Shown here: in pieces, positions 32,634-41,445 of the stretch
Position numbering within the stretch: the first letter of the stretch is position 1
Layout: the number at the start of each line of letters is the position of its first letter
DNA from: Methanoculleus bourgensis MS2
GTDB taxonomy: Archaea > Halobacteriota > Methanomicrobia > Methanomicrobiales > Methanoculleaceae
Assembly (NCBI RefSeq): GCF_000304355.2
Contig: NC_018227.2
Coordinates: 2,725,775-2,789,774, forward strand
Direction of reading: 5' to 3'
Length of the DNA: 64,000 nucleotides
Made by a program: the position numbers and the translations under genes
The notes under the pieces: generated by a model
What the model was told of the DNA's origin: nothing
The model's database searches: none
What the model saw: only the letters and a program-made list of their open reading frames with translations

Positions 32634-33134
32634 ATGCAGGAGATCATACACAAGAAGGAAGTAGAAAGGGACGTTGCAGAGATCCGGGAGCTCATGCACG
32701 TCATGCTCAACGGCGACACCTACACCAGCCTGCAGGCGAGCAAAGCCCTTGGGACCGTCGGGGCGCCTGCAGTCGGGCCGCTGATGCGGGCCCTGAACGC
32801 GGTCGATAGCGATGCACGCTGGGTCGTGGCGATGGCGCTCGCCAGGGTCGGCAACGATGCCGTGGAGGCGCTCATCGGGGTCGTGCGGACCGCGGACGAT
32901 GGGATCACAAACCCGGCGGTCTGGGCGCTCGCCGAGATCGGTGATCCCCGGGCGGTCGACCCGCTGGTTGCTGTGCTCCAGGATAACCATCGGTCCGAAT
33001 CCTGCCGTGCCCTGATCGCCGCCGCCCTGCTGAAACTGGGCGATCCGGCTGGCATCGCCAGGGTCCAGGAAGCGTTTGACCTGCTGGGCGAGGAGTTCGC
33101 AGATCTCGCCATGGTGGCCTACGAGGGGACGTGA
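32634..33134 (+). CDS. HEAT repeat domain-containing protein
   Basis: The 166-residue protein has a short N-terminal helical lead and about four HEAT/PBS-lyase-like repeats: YTSLQASKALGTVGAPAVGP, DARWVVAMALARVGNDAVEA, ITNPAVWALAEIGDPRAVDP and SESCRALIAAALLKLGDPAG. These form an alpha solenoid for protein binding; no catalytic site is visible. ATG 32634 has a strong AAGGAGGTGA ribosome-binding site 4 bases ahead, unusual for this genome, where many starts look leaderless. It is monocistronic, followed by a lipoprotein gene 91 bp downstream. Confidence 0.85.
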   Translation: MQEIIHKKEVERDVAEIRELMHVMLNGDTYTSLQASKALGTVGAPAVGPLMRALNAVDSDARWVVAMALARVGNDAVEALIGVVRTADDGITNPAVWALAEIGDPRAVDPLVAVLQDNHRSESCRALIAAALLKLGDPAGIARVQEAFDLLGEEFADLAMVAYEGT

Positions 33135-33225
33135 AGCCCCATCCGGCCCGGACACACACCCTTTTTTAGCCGCATCCGGGAGCGGATGCGTAACTACTAA
33201 TAGAGCCCGTCTAAAAGAGATTACT

Positions 33226-33873
33226 ATGCAAGGGCGGAATATCCTGCTCCTGATCCTCATTACGGCGGCGGTCATCGTCAGTGGATGCACGTCGCCTGAG
33301 GCTGACGGAGACGCACAACCCCTCTCTCCCACCCCTGCACCTGAGGTGACAGAGGGAGAGGCGGTGGGAGGAAGTCTCCCGGCGCCCACACTGCCCGCAC
33401 CCGCCCGGCAGGAGGCGGTGCCGCCATATAAGGTAGGGTTCGTCGACCCCGCGACCTACCATGTCCCGACCCCGACGCCCACGATCGCGCTCAGAAGACC
33501 GCCCGACGACGTCCGGGTCTCAGAGAGGATGGTTGAGTATGCAACGGCAACCGTCGACCGCCCTCCCAGGGTTCTTGCCACCGAGGTCTACCATATTCCC
33601 TTCCCGTACTGGGACCTGACCGTGGAGATGACGCCGACGAACGAATATCCCTGGTTCGTGATGGAGGTCCGGGACCCGGAGGACCCGAACCGGGTCATCA
33701 AAACGATCCGGTACTCCCGGCACGATATCCTCAGCGCCGGGGAAGACTCCGAAAAAAAGAAGGAGACGTTCACCATCAGGGAGGGGTATGGGGACTACTA
33801 CTTCATCATCCGTTCGGAATCGCTCAAATCCCTCACCATAATCATCGAGGTTCCGGAGAAGTACCTCGTCTAA
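33226..33873 (+). CDS. Hypothetical lipoprotein
   Basis: The 215-residue protein starts MQGRNILLLILITAAVIVSG with a CTSPE lipobox, then a Pro/Thr-rich stretch (to about residue 90), and a folded domain with FPYWDLTVEMTPTNEYPWFV and MEVRDPEDPNRVIKTIRYSR. The domain reads as a beta sandwich and ends with YYFIIRSESLKSLTIIIEVP. Similar lipoproteins with this terminal domain are common in Methanomicrobiales, without a known role. The frame's earlier start overlaps the HEAT gene and lacks a signal peptide, so 33226 is chosen. It overlaps the convergent gene by 4 bp at the stop. Confidence 0.75.
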   Translation: MQGRNILLLILITAAVIVSGCTSPEADGDAQPLSPTPAPEVTEGEAVGGSLPAPTLPAPARQEAVPPYKVGFVDPATYHVPTPTPTIALRRPPDDVRVSERMVEYATATVDRPPRVLATEVYHIPFPYWDLTVEMTPTNEYPWFVMEVRDPEDPNRVIKTIRYSRHDILSAGEDSEKKKETFTIREGYGDYYFIIRSESLKSLTIIIEVPEKYLV

Positions 33874-34451
33874 CCCTCCTCTCCCTCTTCTGCTCTCCGG
33901 AGTTCCCGATCGTAGTCACTGATTGCGGTGATGTAGTCCTTCCATGCCCGGTCAGCCCCGGCAAGGTTATTGTTTGCCGCCGTGTATGCTCCCGTATGAT
34001 AGGCGCCCGCAGCCGAAGACCAGAGCGAGAACGCGCGGTTCAGGTTATCAAGCGCCCGGGTGTAGGCGGACTGCGACCCGGTATACGCCTCCGGGACCAC
34101 ATCAGCAGCGATGACCTGCCGGTGGTAGGATGTGAGCCCCCGGCCGTAGTCGGCGAGGGCTCCCAACTCCCGCATCCAGGCATCGCATTCAGCGATCGAC
34201 GGGTGGCCCGGGCGGGACCGCATATGTGAGGAGATATTGCCGGAGAGCAGGAAGAGGTCGGCCTCTGATGCCGCCACGTGGCGGCTGAACGCCGCAACCC
34301 GGCTCGTTTCGGTATAATCGACGAAGAGCGTCCACCCGCAGAAGGCGATCGATATCACGGCCGCCGCCGCCAGAACGGCGACGAGCGCATCCCTCCGGTC
34401 AACGTTGATCTTCGGCAGTTTCAGGCTGCCCTTCAGGTCCACGACCCTCAC
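33870..34451 (-). CDS. Membrane-anchored helical hypothetical protein
   Basis: The 193-residue protein starts MRVVDLKGSLKLPKINVDRR, has one membrane helix (about residues 27-50, VLAAAAVISIAFCGWTLFVD) and a long extracytoplasmic helical region with repeated YTxAxxNLxxA-like segments (SQSAYTRALDNLNRAFSLWS, AYTAANNNLAGADRAWKDYI). I do not recognise a family; the pattern resembles a four-helix sensor bundle without a signalling output. Its ATG overlaps the stop of the transglutaminase-like gene (ATGA), so the two are coupled. Its stop overlaps the convergent lipoprotein gene by 4 bp. Confidence 0.7.
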   Translation of the reverse strand: MRVVDLKGSLKLPKINVDRRDALVAVLAAAAVISIAFCGWTLFVDYTETSRVAAFSRHVAASEADLFLLSGNISSHMRSRPGHPSIAECDAWMRELGALADYGRGLTSYHRQVIAADVVPEAYTGSQSAYTRALDNLNRAFSLWSSAAGAYHTGAYTAANNNLAGADRAWKDYITAISDYDRELRRAEEGEEG

Positions 34452-35386
34452 GCTCCCCCAGCCGGCAGGCGGGCCGGGCGGATGCGGTACTCAGCAGGTG
34501 CGGGGATGTAGCGGAGCGGTATGATCTCCGGCGTCTGAGACTTCACGCTCTGGATACCCGTGCTGCCGGTATCCCCGATGGGGAGCGGCTTACCCTGGCG
34601 TGCTGTGGAATCGGTGGAGACATTCACCCAGGCAAAGTCTGTTCCCTCGACGTAGTAGTAGCGCTTTCCTCCGTAGTCGAAGTACTTCGGTGTGTACTTC
34701 GCGTAGTAGGGGCTGAATCCCTCCATCCGGATGCCGAGAGCCATGTGGTCCGGGTACCTGAGCAGCACCGTATCGTAGTCGAGGGCATCCAGAAGCCCGG
34801 CCATCAGGATTGCAGAGTCCTCACAATCCCCCCGCCCATCGACGAGCATCTCGGTGGGGTACTTGGGGTATTCAGCCTCCGCGCCCCTGCGCAGGGCATA
34901 TGGGGGGAGGGTTCTCTCAGCATAGGACTCCGTGTTGTTGTCGTAGGCATACGGGATCTGCTGGACGAAGAAGATGAGATTCATCAGCCCGAAGTACTCA
35001 GCCTCCGGGTTGCCGGTGGGGGGCGCGATCCGGCGGGCGAGGTCCTTGAGGACCGGCCGATCTTCTTCGGCGAGGGCGTACCGCCCCCAGGCAAGTAGAT
35101 CGAACCGTGGAGTCTCGCGGTGCTTAGAGAAGAGTGCCTCCGGAACCCTGACCTCTGTCGTATGGACGCCGCCGTCGATGGCCGTCCAGCGGAAGTTCCG
35201 GGTGTATGCCGGACCATCCTCAGGGAAGGGAGTCGCCGCCGGCACCGGCGTGGGCGGAACATACACGGGTTTTGTCGGTCCGGGGCCGGTCACCGGCTCA
35301 GCCAGGAGTGCGGGTTTCACTACCAGGGCAACGACCAGGATCACGAGCCCGCCCGCGAGAACAGGGATAATATCCTTCCACTCCAT
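34448..35386 (-). CDS. Transglutaminase-like cysteine protease-fold exoprotein
   Basis: The 312-residue protein has an N-terminal membrane helix (about residues 6-28) and a Pro-rich linker. A transglutaminase-like core follows: IFFVQQIPYAYDNNTESYAE, VDGRGDCEDSAILMAGLLDA with the catalytic Cys in GDCED, and YDTVLLRYPDHMALGI with the catalytic His in PDHMALG. The fold includes proteases and cross-linkers; position outside the membrane suggests cell-surface protein processing (inference). It ends with WVNVSTDSTARQGKPLP and a conserved Pro-rich tail. First gene of a two-gene unit with the helical membrane protein. Confidence 0.82.
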   Translation of the reverse strand: MEWKDIIPVLAGGLVILVVALVVKPALLAEPVTGPGPTKPVYVPPTPVPAATPFPEDGPAYTRNFRWTAIDGGVHTTEVRVPEALFSKHRETPRFDLLAWGRYALAEEDRPVLKDLARRIAPPTGNPEAEYFGLMNLIFFVQQIPYAYDNNTESYAERTLPPYALRRGAEAEYPKYPTEMLVDGRGDCEDSAILMAGLLDALDYDTVLLRYPDHMALGIRMEGFSPYYAKYTPKYFDYGGKRYYYVEGTDFAWVNVSTDSTARQGKPLPIGDTGSTGIQSVKSQTPEIIPLRYIPAPAEYRIRPARLPAGGA

Positions 35387-35492
35387 ACCGGAACCCCCAG
35401 AGACCGGTTCTCTGGCAGAGATGTTTGTCGCGCGCCGTTAAAAAAACGTTGACTTTTTGTTCCGGGGTTTTGAAAGCCGGTATGTCCTCCTG

Positions 35493-36401
35493 TCATGGCA
35501 GGCCGAGACCAAAGAACTCGGCGATGAACCGGGCTGCAGCGTAGAGGAAGTAGAGACCGAAGATGAACTTCAGGGTCGCCGGCCTGAACCGCTGGATCGT
35601 CGCGGCCCCCACCTGGGCGCCGGCGATCGACCCGGCCGCGAGGACCAGCCCTGCCCCGACGGCGACGTACCCCTCTACCAGTTTGATCCCGCCGCCCACG
35701 ATCGCCATCGGGATCATGGATGCAAGCGACGTCCCCATCGTGACGCAGACCGGGGCGCCGAAGAGGTAGAGCAGCCCCGGGACGAGGGCGTAGCCGCCGC
35801 CGAGCCCGGTGACCCCGGTCAGGATGCCGACCCCGGTGCCGAAGAGGAGATGACCGGGGGGCGTGCCCCCGATGCACTCCGGCTCCGGGCCGGCCTCTGG
35901 TCTGACTCCCTCGCGGATCATACTGATGGACGGGGCGAGGAACGCCAGCCCCAGGATGAGGCCGAGCACGCGGATGTGGCCGACGAGGAAGGAGAAGAGC
36001 CAGGACCCGATGAGAACCCCTATAAGGCCGCCGGCGGCGATCCAGGCCGCCACCCGCCGGTCCAGGTTCCCCCGCACCAGGTGGCCGGAGGCGCCGGAGA
36101 GCGAGGTAAATATGACCACAAAGAGCCCGGTCCCGATGGCGACGGGCTCCGGGAACCCGAGGTAGAAGTACATGATCGGGAGCATGATCGTCGACCCGCC
36201 GACGCCGATCAGCCCGCCGAGAATCCCGGCAATGATGCCGATCACAAAGAGGAGGAGCAGGGCGGCCGGCGTGAACGGCGGGGAGTCGGGGGTCACCCCC
36301 GTGCCGACGGCGAGCGCCGCCCCGAGCATGACCGCGATCACGGCCGAGAGCACCGCTACCGGAGCGATGCGCCGCCACACGGCGATCCGGTCTCCCGTCA
36401 T
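35493..36401 (-). CDS. TauE/SafE family sulfite exporter-like permease
   Basis: The 302-residue protein has about eight membrane segments and the duplicated TauE/SafE signature: IIAGILGGLIGVGGSTIMLP near residue 60 and VGILTGVTGLGGGYALVPGL near residue 190. The family moves sulfite, sulfoacetate or other organosulfur anions; the substrate here is unknown. The start codon overlaps the stop of a 57-codon upstream frame (ATGA), so expression may be coupled to it. A near-identical GGxGxGGG pair makes the family call secure. Confidence 0.9.
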   Translation of the reverse strand: MTGDRIAVWRRIAPVAVLSAVIAVMLGAALAVGTGVTPDSPPFTPAALLLLFVIGIIAGILGGLIGVGGSTIMLPIMYFYLGFPEPVAIGTGLFVVIFTSLSGASGHLVRGNLDRRVAAWIAAGGLIGVLIGSWLFSFLVGHIRVLGLILGLAFLAPSISMIREGVRPEAGPEPECIGGTPPGHLLFGTGVGILTGVTGLGGGYALVPGLLYLFGAPVCVTMGTSLASMIPMAIVGGGIKLVEGYVAVGAGLVLAAGSIAGAQVGAATIQRFRPATLKFIFGLYFLYAAARFIAEFFGLGLP

Positions 36402-36571
36402 GTTTCCGGGTCCCCGCTGCCGCGCTCAAACCGCGTCGGATAGACGGCGGCCCTGTGGAGACCATCGGGCGCCAGATCGTCATCACGCGAAAAGCCACGC
36501 CGTCTCACGCCGCAGACCGCAGGGTAGCCCTCTTCCTCTCTGAGCCGGGCCGCTAACGGACAGGATGTCAT
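36398..36571 (-). CDS. Putative small protein upstream of and coupled to TauE
   Basis: A 57-residue frame, MTSCPLAARLREEEGYPAVC then GVRRRGFSRDDDLAPDGLHR and AAVYPTRFERGSGDPET. Its stop overlaps the TauE ATG in an ATGA junction. Composition is protein-like and codon use matches neighbours. A strong AT-rich GATATAGTATATGAC overlaps the start; if that is the TATA box, the ATG would lie upstream of the transcript and a GTG at about 36508 would be used. Element B begins 14 bp before the ATG and may have replaced part of the promoter. I recognise no family. Confidence 0.45.
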   Translation of the reverse strand: MTSCPLAARLREEEGYPAVCGVRRRGFSRDDDLAPDGLHRAAVYPTRFERGSGDPET

Positions 36572-36584
36572 ATACTATATCGTA

Positions 36585-36768
36585 GTGGACCATTTCATCT
36601 AACATTTCCCATGAAACCGCCCCGATCTGGCGAGTGGGAGACCCCCTGCTCTGTTGCACCGTGCTCCGGGATCGCCCGGGGAATAGGTCGTGTTCATGGG
36701 TACCATCGCCTCACGCGAGCGGCTGGCGATCCGCATCAGGACCCGCAAAATAAAGTGAAATGCTCCAG
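36585..36768. mobile_element. MITE-like element copy B (184 bp)
   Basis: Left end GTGGACCATTTCATCTAACA and right end AAGTGAAATGCTCCAG are inverted repeats, flanked by TA (36583-36584 and 36769-36770). Interior blocks ACCGCCCCGATCTGGCGA, CTGCTCTGTTGCACCGTGC and GGCGATCCGCATCAGGACCC are shared with copies A (inverted), C and D. It lies between the small TauE-linked frame and glgP, whose TGA is 8 bp beyond the right end, so it fills most of the space between the two same-strand genes. It has no open frame. Confidence 0.8.
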
Positions 36769-36775
36769 TAACTCT

Positions 36776-38998
36776 TCACTTCTCCGTGAAACCGCCGGAA
36801 CCTGGTTCCGTGGGGCAGACCTCCTGGATACCGGCCATCGGCTTCCCCGGCTCGGCCGCATACATGCAGACCGAGGGGTAGTAGTTCGTGATGTATTGCT
36901 TGAGCATCCGGAGGGAGCAGTACTGGGGAGCGATGCTCTTTATCGACTCCTTCATCATCCTGGCCCACTTGTGCGGGACGTTGTCTATCGTCCGCGAGTA
37001 GTAGAGCGGTGCGATCTCGTTCTCGATGAGGTCGTAGAGCGTGTTCGCGTCAGCCCGGTTGTTCCCCCCGTAGGGGGCGTGGCCTTCGAATGCCCAGCCG
37101 TTTCTGCCGTTGTAGCCCTCGACCCACCAGCCGTCCAGGACGGAGAGGTTCAGCACCCCGTTCATCCCTGCCTTCATACCGCTCGTGCCGCTCGCCTCCA
37201 TGAGCGGGACCGGGGTGTTCATCCAGACGTCCACGCCGTGGACCATGTAGCGCGCAAGCTGCTCATCGTAGTCCTCAATGAAGGATATCCGGCCCCCAAA
37301 CCTGGGGTCCTGGGAGTACTGGTAGATCTTCTGGAGGATACGCTTGCCCTTCTCATCGGCCGGATGCGCTTTCCCTGCGAAGATGAACTGCACCGGTCTC
37401 CAACGGTTGTTCACGATTCTATCAAGCCGGTCCAGGTCCTCGAAGATGAGGTCGGCCCGCTTGTACTCGGCGAACCTGCGGGCAAATCCGATCGTCAGCG
37501 CCGTGGTGTCGAGCATCAGCCCCTCGGCAGCCAGGTTCGCAGGCTCTTCCCGGTGTCCCGCCCATTTCCGGCGCTTGCGCTCCCGGAGCCGGGCGAAGAG
37601 TTTCATCTTCAGCCACTGGTGTTCGCCCCAGAGTTCATCGTCCGGGATCTCGTCGACCACCTCCCAGACGATCGGGTTATCATACTCCTCGCGCCAGTTT
37701 GGGTAGATCGGGTCCATATACCGGTCAAGGAGTGTCTCAATCCGGTGGTTCAGCCAGGTCGGTACATGGACGCCGTTAGTGATGGCATCGATCGGGACGT
37801 CCTCGACGGCGAGGTCCGGCCAGAGGGGCTGCCACATCTCCCGGGTGACCTCGCCGTGCCTCTGGGAGACGGCGTTGTGGAAGAGGCTCATCCGGAGCGC
37901 AAACGCGGTCATGTTGAAACTGGCGCCCGGGTTGTGCGGGTCTTCCCCGAGCGCCATGAACTCGTCCCAGTCGAGGCCGAGCGACGGGCAGTAACTGCGG
38001 AAGTACTTTGCCATCAGGTCTTCGGGGAAGACGTCGTGGGCGGCCGGGACGGGGGTGTGGGTGGTGAAGACCGATGTGCCCCGGATCCGCTCACGCGCTT
38101 CATCAGGCGGCATCCCGGCCACGAGCCGCTCCCGGAGCCTCTCAAGGAGGGCGAACGCCGAGTGACCCTCGTTTAAGTGCATCGCCGAGTAGTCCACGCC
38201 GAGCGTATGGAGGACCTTCCTCCCGCCGATACCGAGCACCAGTTCCTGCCTGAGCCGGCATTCAAGTTCTTTTAAGTAGAGGCGGTGGGAGATGCTCCGG
38301 TTCTCGGGAAGGTTCTCGTCGATATGGGTATCGAGGAGATAGAGCGGGACACGCCCGACCTGCACCTTCCAGACCGCGACATAGATCGGTGGGTCGATCA
38401 GGGGGACCTGCACCACAAGTTGCCTGCCGTTGTCGCCCGTCACCCGGAGAACCGGCGCGGCGTCGCGGTCCAGGATCTCAGCGACGTTCTTCTGCCACCC
38501 GTTCCCCTCCATGTGCTGGTGGAGGTATCCTTCTGCGTACATGAACCCGACGGCGACCATCGGCAGCCCGAGATCGCCTGCCGCTTTGATGTGGTCGCCG
38601 GCAAGGATGCCGAGCCCCCCTGCATAGAACGGGAGCGAGTGGTGCAGCCCGAACTCGCTGGAGAAGTAGGCGATCGTCAGCGGCACCCGTCCGGGGTAGC
38701 GCTGCGCAAACCAGCTTGTCGTCGGCTCCATGTACTGCCGGAACCGGAACATGATGATGTCGTAGCGACGGAGGTACTCCGGGTTGTTTGCCGCCCGCTC
38801 AAAGAACCGTGGCGGTGTCTCAAGCAGCATCCTGACCGGGTTGTGACGGCTCAGTTTCCATTCTGCCCGGTTCAGCTGTTTGAAGAGCACCGTCGCCGAT
38901 GAGTGCCAACTCCACCAGAGGTTGTAGGCGAGGTCAACCAGCCCGAAGATCCGCTCCGGGACGTGGGCGAACCGATCATAGGGTATCTCTGTCTTCAT
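36776..38998 (-). CDS. glgP: Alpha-glucan phosphorylase (GT35)
   Basis: The 740-residue protein is a short-form glycogen phosphorylase: IAYFSSEFGLHHSLPFYAGG and LGILAGDHIKAAGDLGLPMV near residue 130, LHTLGVDYSAMHLNEGHSAF, VFTTHTPVPAAHDVFPEDL, and the pyridoxal-phosphate lysine in MEASGTSGMKAGMNGVLNLS near residue 620. It releases glucose-1-phosphate from alpha-1,4-glucan, serving carbon storage. The N-terminal part (ERIFGLVDLAYNLWWSWHSS) is the DUF3417 domain of this archaeal/bacterial subgroup. ATG 38998 is chosen over 39007. Its stop lies 8 bp from element B, so the last residues could have been changed by the insertion. Confidence 0.93.
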   Translation of the reverse strand: MKTEIPYDRFAHVPERIFGLVDLAYNLWWSWHSSATVLFKQLNRAEWKLSRHNPVRMLLETPPRFFERAANNPEYLRRYDIIMFRFRQYMEPTTSWFAQRYPGRVPLTIAYFSSEFGLHHSLPFYAGGLGILAGDHIKAAGDLGLPMVAVGFMYAEGYLHQHMEGNGWQKNVAEILDRDAAPVLRVTGDNGRQLVVQVPLIDPPIYVAVWKVQVGRVPLYLLDTHIDENLPENRSISHRLYLKELECRLRQELVLGIGGRKVLHTLGVDYSAMHLNEGHSAFALLERLRERLVAGMPPDEARERIRGTSVFTTHTPVPAAHDVFPEDLMAKYFRSYCPSLGLDWDEFMALGEDPHNPGASFNMTAFALRMSLFHNAVSQRHGEVTREMWQPLWPDLAVEDVPIDAITNGVHVPTWLNHRIETLLDRYMDPIYPNWREEYDNPIVWEVVDEIPDDELWGEHQWLKMKLFARLRERKRRKWAGHREEPANLAAEGLMLDTTALTIGFARRFAEYKRADLIFEDLDRLDRIVNNRWRPVQFIFAGKAHPADEKGKRILQKIYQYSQDPRFGGRISFIEDYDEQLARYMVHGVDVWMNTPVPLMEASGTSGMKAGMNGVLNLSVLDGWWVEGYNGRNGWAFEGHAPYGGNNRADANTLYDLIENEIAPLYYSRTIDNVPHKWARMMKESIKSIAPQYCSLRMLKQYITNYYPSVCMYAAEPGKPMAGIQEVCPTEPGSGGFTEK

Positions 38999-39261
38999 CG
39001 TGACCACTGCCTGGGATGGACTGGCATTACCTTTCAGGTGTGATAAGTGCTTCTGTCATGCAGGAGCGGCGGGGACCGCCCTGCGGGCAGGGGATGTCGC
39101 AGTCAGAAACCGGGCCGCTCTTCGCGATACGCAGGTCCCGGAGATAAATATCACGAGATCCTGCCTGAGGTGGGCCGGAGAGAATGGAAGGGTATTATAT
39201 GCACCTCTTACCGATGCTCTTTCACCGAAAGGCCCGGAGGAGCGTGATTGGAGTGCGACAG

Positions 39262-39978
39262 ATGATCGAGGCGGACGACCTCACGAAGGACTACGGTGAC
39301 GTCACCGCGGTGAACGGGGTATCGCTCTGTGTCGCAAAAGGAGAACTCTTCGGCCTGCTCGGGCCGAACGGGTCCGGCAAGACGACGATGATCAGAATGC
39401 TGACCGGGCAGGTCAGGCCGACGTCCGGGTCGGCCCGGGTGATGGGTCTTGATGTGGTGAAGGATCCCATCCGGGTCCGGGAGCTCGTCGGGATCATCCC
39501 CGAACAGGAGACGCCGCCAAGTTTCCTTACCGCCGAGGAGTACCTCCGCTTCGTGGCCCGCATCCGGAACCTCGACCGGGTCGATGAGCGGTGCGACCAC
39601 TGGTTTGACCTGCTGGAGTTCCGGGAGAAGCGGGACGTCCTCTGCAAGGATCTCTCGCGAGGCACCAGGCAGAAACTGATGTTCGCCCAGGCCTTCCTCC
39701 ACGAGCCCCGGCTCGCCCTCATCGACGAACCGCTGATCAACCTGGACCCCATCATGCAGCGGACGGTGAAGGACTTCCTCCGGAGTTACGTCCGTGACGG
39801 CGGGACCGTCTTCCTTTCCACCCACATCCTCGAGATCGCAGAGGAGATCTGTGACCGGATCGGGATCATCCATAACGGCAGGCTCCTGCACGCAGGTCAG
39901 GTCGATGACCTCACCGGGTCAGGCCGGCACCTGGAGTCGTTCTTCCTCGACCTGGTGCGGGGTGACGCCGGTGCCTGA
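39262..39978 (+). CDS. ABC transporter ATP-binding protein
   Basis: The 238-residue protein has Walker A GLLGPNGSGKTTMIRML, a Q-loop near PEQETPPSF, a signature region reading DLSRGTRQKLMFAQAF instead of canonical LSGGQ, Walker B RLALIDEPLINLDPI and the H-loop FLSTHILEIAEEI. That layout fits the DRA/CcmA/Nat group of single-domain export ATPases. It pairs with the permease gene, whose GTG start overlaps this stop by 8 bp. The ATG at 39262 has GGAGTG 6 bases upstream; the frame's earlier ATG (39184) would overlap a TATA-like TATTATATGCAC. Confidence 0.92.
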   Translation: MIEADDLTKDYGDVTAVNGVSLCVAKGELFGLLGPNGSGKTTMIRMLTGQVRPTSGSARVMGLDVVKDPIRVRELVGIIPEQETPPSFLTAEEYLRFVARIRNLDRVDERCDHWFDLLEFREKRDVLCKDLSRGTRQKLMFAQAFLHEPRLALIDEPLINLDPIMQRTVKDFLRSYVRDGGTVFLSTHILEIAEEICDRIGIIHNGRLLHAGQVDDLTGSGRHLESFFLDLVRGDAGA

Positions 39979-41371
39979 CCTCTTCCTCGCGATGATGAAG
40001 GAGGAGTGGCGGATCCAATCGACGGTCTTTGGGGGTCGCTGGTTCGCGCTCTTTCCGGCGGTGATCGCTATCTTTGCCTTCCTCGGGTCGCTTACCCTCC
40101 CGCTCTTCTCGGATGCGCTCCCGTACACCGTGATCGCACTCCTTGCGCAGATCCTCTTCCTGCTCGCGGGCGTGATGGTGGGGTCGTTCGGCCTCATGGG
40201 GCGGGAGTTCATGAACCGCCGGTTCGGGCAGGCAAGCCTCATCGCCTACGCCTCCCGGAGTCTCCCGGTCTCTGAGCAGCGCATATTTGCCGCATTCCTC
40301 GTGAAGGATACCCTCTACTACATCCTGCTCTACGTTCTCCCCTTCGCTGTCGGGTTTGCCGCGGCAACGCCCTTTATCTCCCTCGATCCCGGCTGTGCCC
40401 TCCTCGCGTTCGTCTCTCTTGCGCTCGCGTTTCTCGTGGGGCTCTCCGTCATCTGCTTCCTCTCGACCCTCTACGCACGCTCCGTCAGGCTGCTCGCCGG
40501 GACGGTCGTGGCGCTCGTGGTGCTCACGCTTGCAGCGCTCCGCCTCGGGGCGTCCACCGCCGTTCTCCCCCCGTACGCCTTCCTCCTCGACCCGGGCCCG
40601 GAACCGCTCGTGCTCTCGCTCCTCCTCATCCTGGTCCCGGCGGCCGTATCGGTGCTCTTCGTCACGGTTGACTACCCGGACCGGGCAAAGAGGTTCAGGA
40701 ACAGCCTCGACCCCCTCGCCGAGAGGCTCCACCCGCTCGGGAGCGCGCACTTCATCGCCAAGGACGCCCTCGACCTGCTCCGGAGTGAAGGCGGCGCCGG
40801 GAAGGTGGTATTCTCGTTCCTCCTCCCCGTCGGGCTGATCTGGGTCTGCCTCCGGGTCCTGATCCGGTTCATCCCGGGGACCGACCCGCTGGTGGTCTTT
40901 GCGGTCCTCCTCGGGGTGATATCGGCGACTATCTATAACTGGCTGACCGAGTTTGATTCCTTCTCTTCCTACACCTTCCTGCCGGTGGAGGTCTCAGAGG
41001 TGATCGACGGCAAACTGAAGGGCTACAGCCTCCTCTCCCTCCTCCCTGTTGCGGTGCTCGTGTTTGCGGCGGCGACCACCGGCGGGGCGGGAACATTCCT
41101 CCCGGCCCTCGCCGCGTTCCTTTCGGTCTCTGCCTACACCCTCGCGGTGACGGTCTACCTCACCGGGCTCTACCCGAACGTCATGCTCTACCACGCGGGG
41201 GTCTTCCTCTGGTACGTGCTCGCGACGAGCCCGGCGCTCCTCCTGATCATCTTCGCCTCGATCCTCGATCCCCTGTATGCGTTCGGGAGTCTTCTCCTCA
41301 TCCTGCCGGCGGCACTCCTCCTCTCCCGCGGCCGCACAAAGTGGCAGGCGTGGGAGATGCCCGGGTACTGA
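39971..41371 (+). CDS. ABC transporter membrane protein
   Basis: The 466-residue protein begins at GTG 39971 (VPDLFLAMMKEEWRIQSTVF), overlapping the ATPase gene by 8 bp. It has about twelve membrane segments in two halves, with a soluble loop in the middle (DYPDRAKRFRNSLDPLAERL). There is no ATPase or periplasmic-binding motif. With its partner it forms an ABC exporter-type complex; substrate is unknown. The YSLLSLLPVAVLVFAAATTG and VMLYHAGVFLWYVLATSPAL segments are typical of archaeal permeases of this type, which are poorly conserved. Confidence 0.85.
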   Translation: MPDLFLAMMKEEWRIQSTVFGGRWFALFPAVIAIFAFLGSLTLPLFSDALPYTVIALLAQILFLLAGVMVGSFGLMGREFMNRRFGQASLIAYASRSLPVSEQRIFAAFLVKDTLYYILLYVLPFAVGFAAATPFISLDPGCALLAFVSLALAFLVGLSVICFLSTLYARSVRLLAGTVVALVVLTLAALRLGASTAVLPPYAFLLDPGPEPLVLSLLLILVPAAVSVLFVTVDYPDRAKRFRNSLDPLAERLHPLGSAHFIAKDALDLLRSEGGAGKVVFSFLLPVGLIWVCLRVLIRFIPGTDPLVVFAVLLGVISATIYNWLTEFDSFSSYTFLPVEVSEVIDGKLKGYSLLSLLPVAVLVFAAATTGGAGTFLPALAAFLSVSAYTLAVTVYLTGLYPNVMLYHAGVFLWYVLATSPALLLIIFASILDPLYAFGSLLLILPAALLLSRGRTKWQAWEMPGY

Positions 41372-41445
41372 AAGACCCTGCCCCCTCTACACTTTCACCC
41401 CGCGCACGGCGCGTATTCAAGAGGAGTTACGCAAAAGTTCAGGGT

